Shown here one piece after another: positions 61,528 through 64,000 of a stretch of DNA of 64,000 nt. The DNA is taken from assembly GCF_024721975.1 (NCBI RefSeq), contig NZ_JANQBB010000007.1:326409-390408 (forward strand). The letters are read 5' to 3'. A program made the position numbers and the translations under genes. Each line of letters starts with the position of its first letter. Position 1 is the stretch's first letter. Below the pieces are notes generated by a model. It worked only from the letters and a program-made list of their open reading frames with translations, ran no database searches and was not told where the DNA came from. Source of the DNA: Paenibacillus endoradicis (lineage in GTDB: Bacteria; Bacillota; Bacilli; Paenibacillales; Paenibacillaceae).

Positions 61528-63267
61528 ATGACAAGTAAAAAAAAGGTTGAACCAATTGGCGGTACACCCAGTGATGTAGAGGATTTAAAAGTAGAGAGTA
61601 AATATTTGCGTGGTTCATTATCAGAACAATTGCAAAACCGCGTAACAGGTGGATTAACTGAGTTAGATAATCGACTATTGAAATTCCACGGAAGTTATAT
61701 GCAGGATGATCGTGATCTACGTAATGAACGTGAAAAGCAAAAGTTAGAACCTGCCTTTCAGTTCATGCTTCGCGTCGTTACACCGGGCGGTGTAGCTACT
61801 CCAGAACAATGGCTAGTAATGGATGAACTTGCGCAAAAATATGGCAATCATACAATGCGTGTAACTACTCGTCAAGCATTCCAAATGCATGGTGTATTAA
61901 AGTGGAATTTGAAATCTACAATTAAAGAGATTAATGATGCGCTACTAACAACATTAGCTGCATGTGGTGATGTAAGCCGTAATGTAATGTGTAATCCTAA
62001 CCCTCATCAATCTGAAGTTCATGAGGAAATTTTTGCAATGTCAACAGAATTGACAAAGCATCTTGCACCTCGTACACCTGCTTACCATGAGATATGGTTA
62101 GATGGTGAAAAACTTGAAAATCCGTATAAGCCCTATAGTGAGCCAGTTGATCCTGTAGAACCAATCTATGGACACGTGTATTTACCACGTAAGTTTAAGA
62201 TAGGTATTGCAGTTCCTCCGTCTAATGATATTGATGTATACTCTCAAGATTTGGGTTATATCGCAATCGTAGAAAAAGGAAAGCTTATTGGTTTTAATGT
62301 AACAGTGGGTGGCGGTATGGGGATGACTCATGGTGATAGCAATACGTATCCGCAACTAGGTAAAATTATTGGTTTTGTTAAGCGTGAACAAGTACTTGAT
62401 ATCGCTGAGAAGGTTGTTACGATCCAACGTGATTACGGTAATCGTTCAGTCCGTAAAAATGCTCGTTTCAAATATACAATTGATCGTCATGGTCTTGATT
62501 GGTTTGTTGAAGAATTACAAGAGCGCCTTGGTTGGACTCTTGAGCCAGCACGTGAATTCCATTTTGAAAATAGTGGAGACCGATATGGTTGGTCGAAAAA
62601 CTATAATGGAACATGGAATGTAACACTTTTTGTTCGTAGCGGTCGTATTGCGGACACGGAAGATTCTGATCTAATGACAGGTCTTCGTGAAATTGCCAAA
62701 GTATTAAAGGGTGACTTCAGATTAACTGCCAATCAGAATATTATGATTGGTAATATACCGGCTAAGCAAAAAGCAACGATTACGAAATTGTTGAAACAAT
62801 ATCGTATTTCCATTGGTGAAGAGCTGACTGGTATACGTCGTAATGCATTGTCATGTGTATCTTTGCCAACATGTGGATTAGCAATGGCAGAAGCGGAGCG
62901 ATATCTACCATCTCTACTTGATAAACTTGATCCTATTTTCGAAAAAAATGGTTTGGGAGATCAAGAGGTAAATATTCGTATGACGGGTTGTCCAAATGGA
63001 TGTGCACGTCCGGCACTTGGCGAGATCTCCTTTATCGGTAAGGCAGCGGGTAAATACAATATGTATATGGGTGCTGCATTTGCTGGTGAACGCTTGAATA
63101 AAATGTATAAAGAGAATATAGGCGAAGAAGAGATTATTTCAACATTGACGCCAATTATTGAACATTATGCAAAAGAGCGTCAAGCTAATGAAAAATTTGG
63201 TGATTTCGTTATTCGTACAGGATACATCAAAGCTACTACGGACGGAACGAACTTCCATAGTGCATAA
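61528..63267 (+). CDS. cysI: Sulfite reductase [NADPH] hemoprotein subunit
   Basis: Holds the siroheme and 4Fe-4S centre that reduce sulfite to sulfide by six electrons. 579 residues with two ferredoxin-like sulfite/nitrite reductase repeats. Cluster cysteines are in [14 protein letters not shown] (with CVSLP) and [11 protein letters not shown]. Siroheme-contact arginines lie in [12 protein letters not shown] and [12 protein letters not shown]. The ATG at 61528 follows GGGGGAGG with 9-base spacing; the earlier in-frame ATG at 61474 has no site. It forms an operon with cysJ and ends at a terminator. Confidence 0.95.
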   Translation: MTSKKKVEPIGGTPSDVEDLKVESKYLRGSLSEQLQNRVTGGLTELDNRLLKFHGSYMQDDRDLRNEREKQKLEPAFQFMLRVVTPGGVATPEQWLVMDELAQKYGNHTMRVTTRQAFQMHGVLKWNLKSTIKEINDALLTTLAACGDVSRNVMCNPNPHQSEVHEEIFAMSTELTKHLAPRTPAYHEIWLDGEKLENPYKPYSEPVDPVEPIYGHVYLPRKFKIGIAVPPSNDIDVYSQDLGYIAIVEKGKLIGFNVTVGGGMGMTHGDSNTYPQLGKIIGFVKREQVLDIAEKVVTIQRDYGNRSVRKNARFKYTIDRHGLDWFVEELQERLGWTLEPAREFHFENSGDRYGWSKNYNGTWNVTLFVRSGRIADTEDSDLMTGLREIAKVLKGDFRLTANQNIMIGNIPAKQKATITKLLKQYRISIGEELTGIRRNALSCVSLPTCGLAMAEAERYLPSLLDKLDPIFEKNGLGDQEVNIRMTGCPNGCARPALGEISFIGKAAGKYNMYMGAAFAGERLNKMYKENIGEEEIISTLTPIIEHYAKERQANEKFGDFVIRTGYIKATTDGTNFHSA

Positions 63268-63285
63268 TTAAAAGACATAATAAAT

Positions 63286-63325
63286 GGCCTTCTTACAGAG
63301 TATTAAAACACTCCGTAAGAAGGCC
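63286..63325. terminator. Terminator between cysI and the BclA-like gene
   Basis: A 14-15-bp stem with one mismatch (63286-63300 with 63311-63325) around a 10-base loop lies between converging genes. Confidence 0.82.
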
Positions 63326-63362
63326 GAATTATTTTAAAGATATTTAATCTAGCTCTGAATCA

Positions 63363-64000
<638 letters not shown>

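Overview
The window comes from a low-GC, endospore-forming Firmicute, most likely of the Paenibacillaceae. Supporting this are AT-rich coding sequence with strong AGGAGG-type ribosome sites, many lipobox lipoproteins, spore-associated genes (transglutaminase Tgl, a YheC/YheD ATP-grasp protein, a BclA-like collagen protein), a bacillithiol-linked YtxJ, and the YesM/YesN-type two-component plus LplB/LplC-type sugar importer arrangement common in Paenibacillus. No rRNA, tRNA, CRISPR, prophage or insertion-sequence transposase was found. Genus-level identity is inference.

Layout. 1-6.5 kb: the 3' part of glpD, an aldo/keto reductase and a ribose-type sugar ABC importer. 6.8-14.4 kb: hflX, modA-modB without modC, a HAD phosphatase, tgl, a DUF4395 membrane protein with a lipoprotein cyclophilin, a YheC/YheD protein and ytxJ. 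14.6-21.3 kb: a TetR regulator with a YhgE-type membrane protein, then potABCD. 22.4-25.6 kb: glutamate dehydrogenase with diaminopimelate dehydrogenase, then deoC. 25.7-36.7 kb: a carbohydrate-use locus with a GH2 glycosidase, a divergent AraC regulator, a YesM/YesN pair and an LplB/LplC/LplA-type importer. 36.8-41.9 kb: a MATE exporter and two membrane-anchored parvulin foldases flanking a FabH. 42.2-51.7 kb: a signalling cluster with MHYT-GGDEF-EAL, HD-GYP, a large hybrid kinase, an OmpR-type regulator and a GGDEF-like/EAL protein. 51.8-59.4 kb: a small protein, TraX-like, NUDIX, mscL, TVP38-type, ilvA, an AraC regulator with an apparent CTG start, and a SRAP-fold protein lacking its active-site residues. 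59.6-64 kb: cysJ-cysI and a BclA-like gene running off the end.

The most unusual signal is non-coding. A family of long imperfect palindromes of about 175-186 bp sits only between genes, with about eleven full, deleted or fragmentary copies, including an exact-period (186 bp) tandem triplet at 21.3-21.9 kb. Different copies have different terminal arm sequences, but each copy's two arms remain complementary, which points to selection on a folded structure. A second hairpin family (GAGGACAA ends) and further nested hairpins lie at 58.1-58.7 kb.

Other points: TetR has a matching 23-bp dyad (TGACC-N13-GGTCA) before its own gene and before its neighbour; the LplB/C/A operon has an extended -10 promoter with a cre-like site at the start of transcription; and start codons were reassigned from ribosome-site spacing for many genes (TTG, GTG and one CTG).
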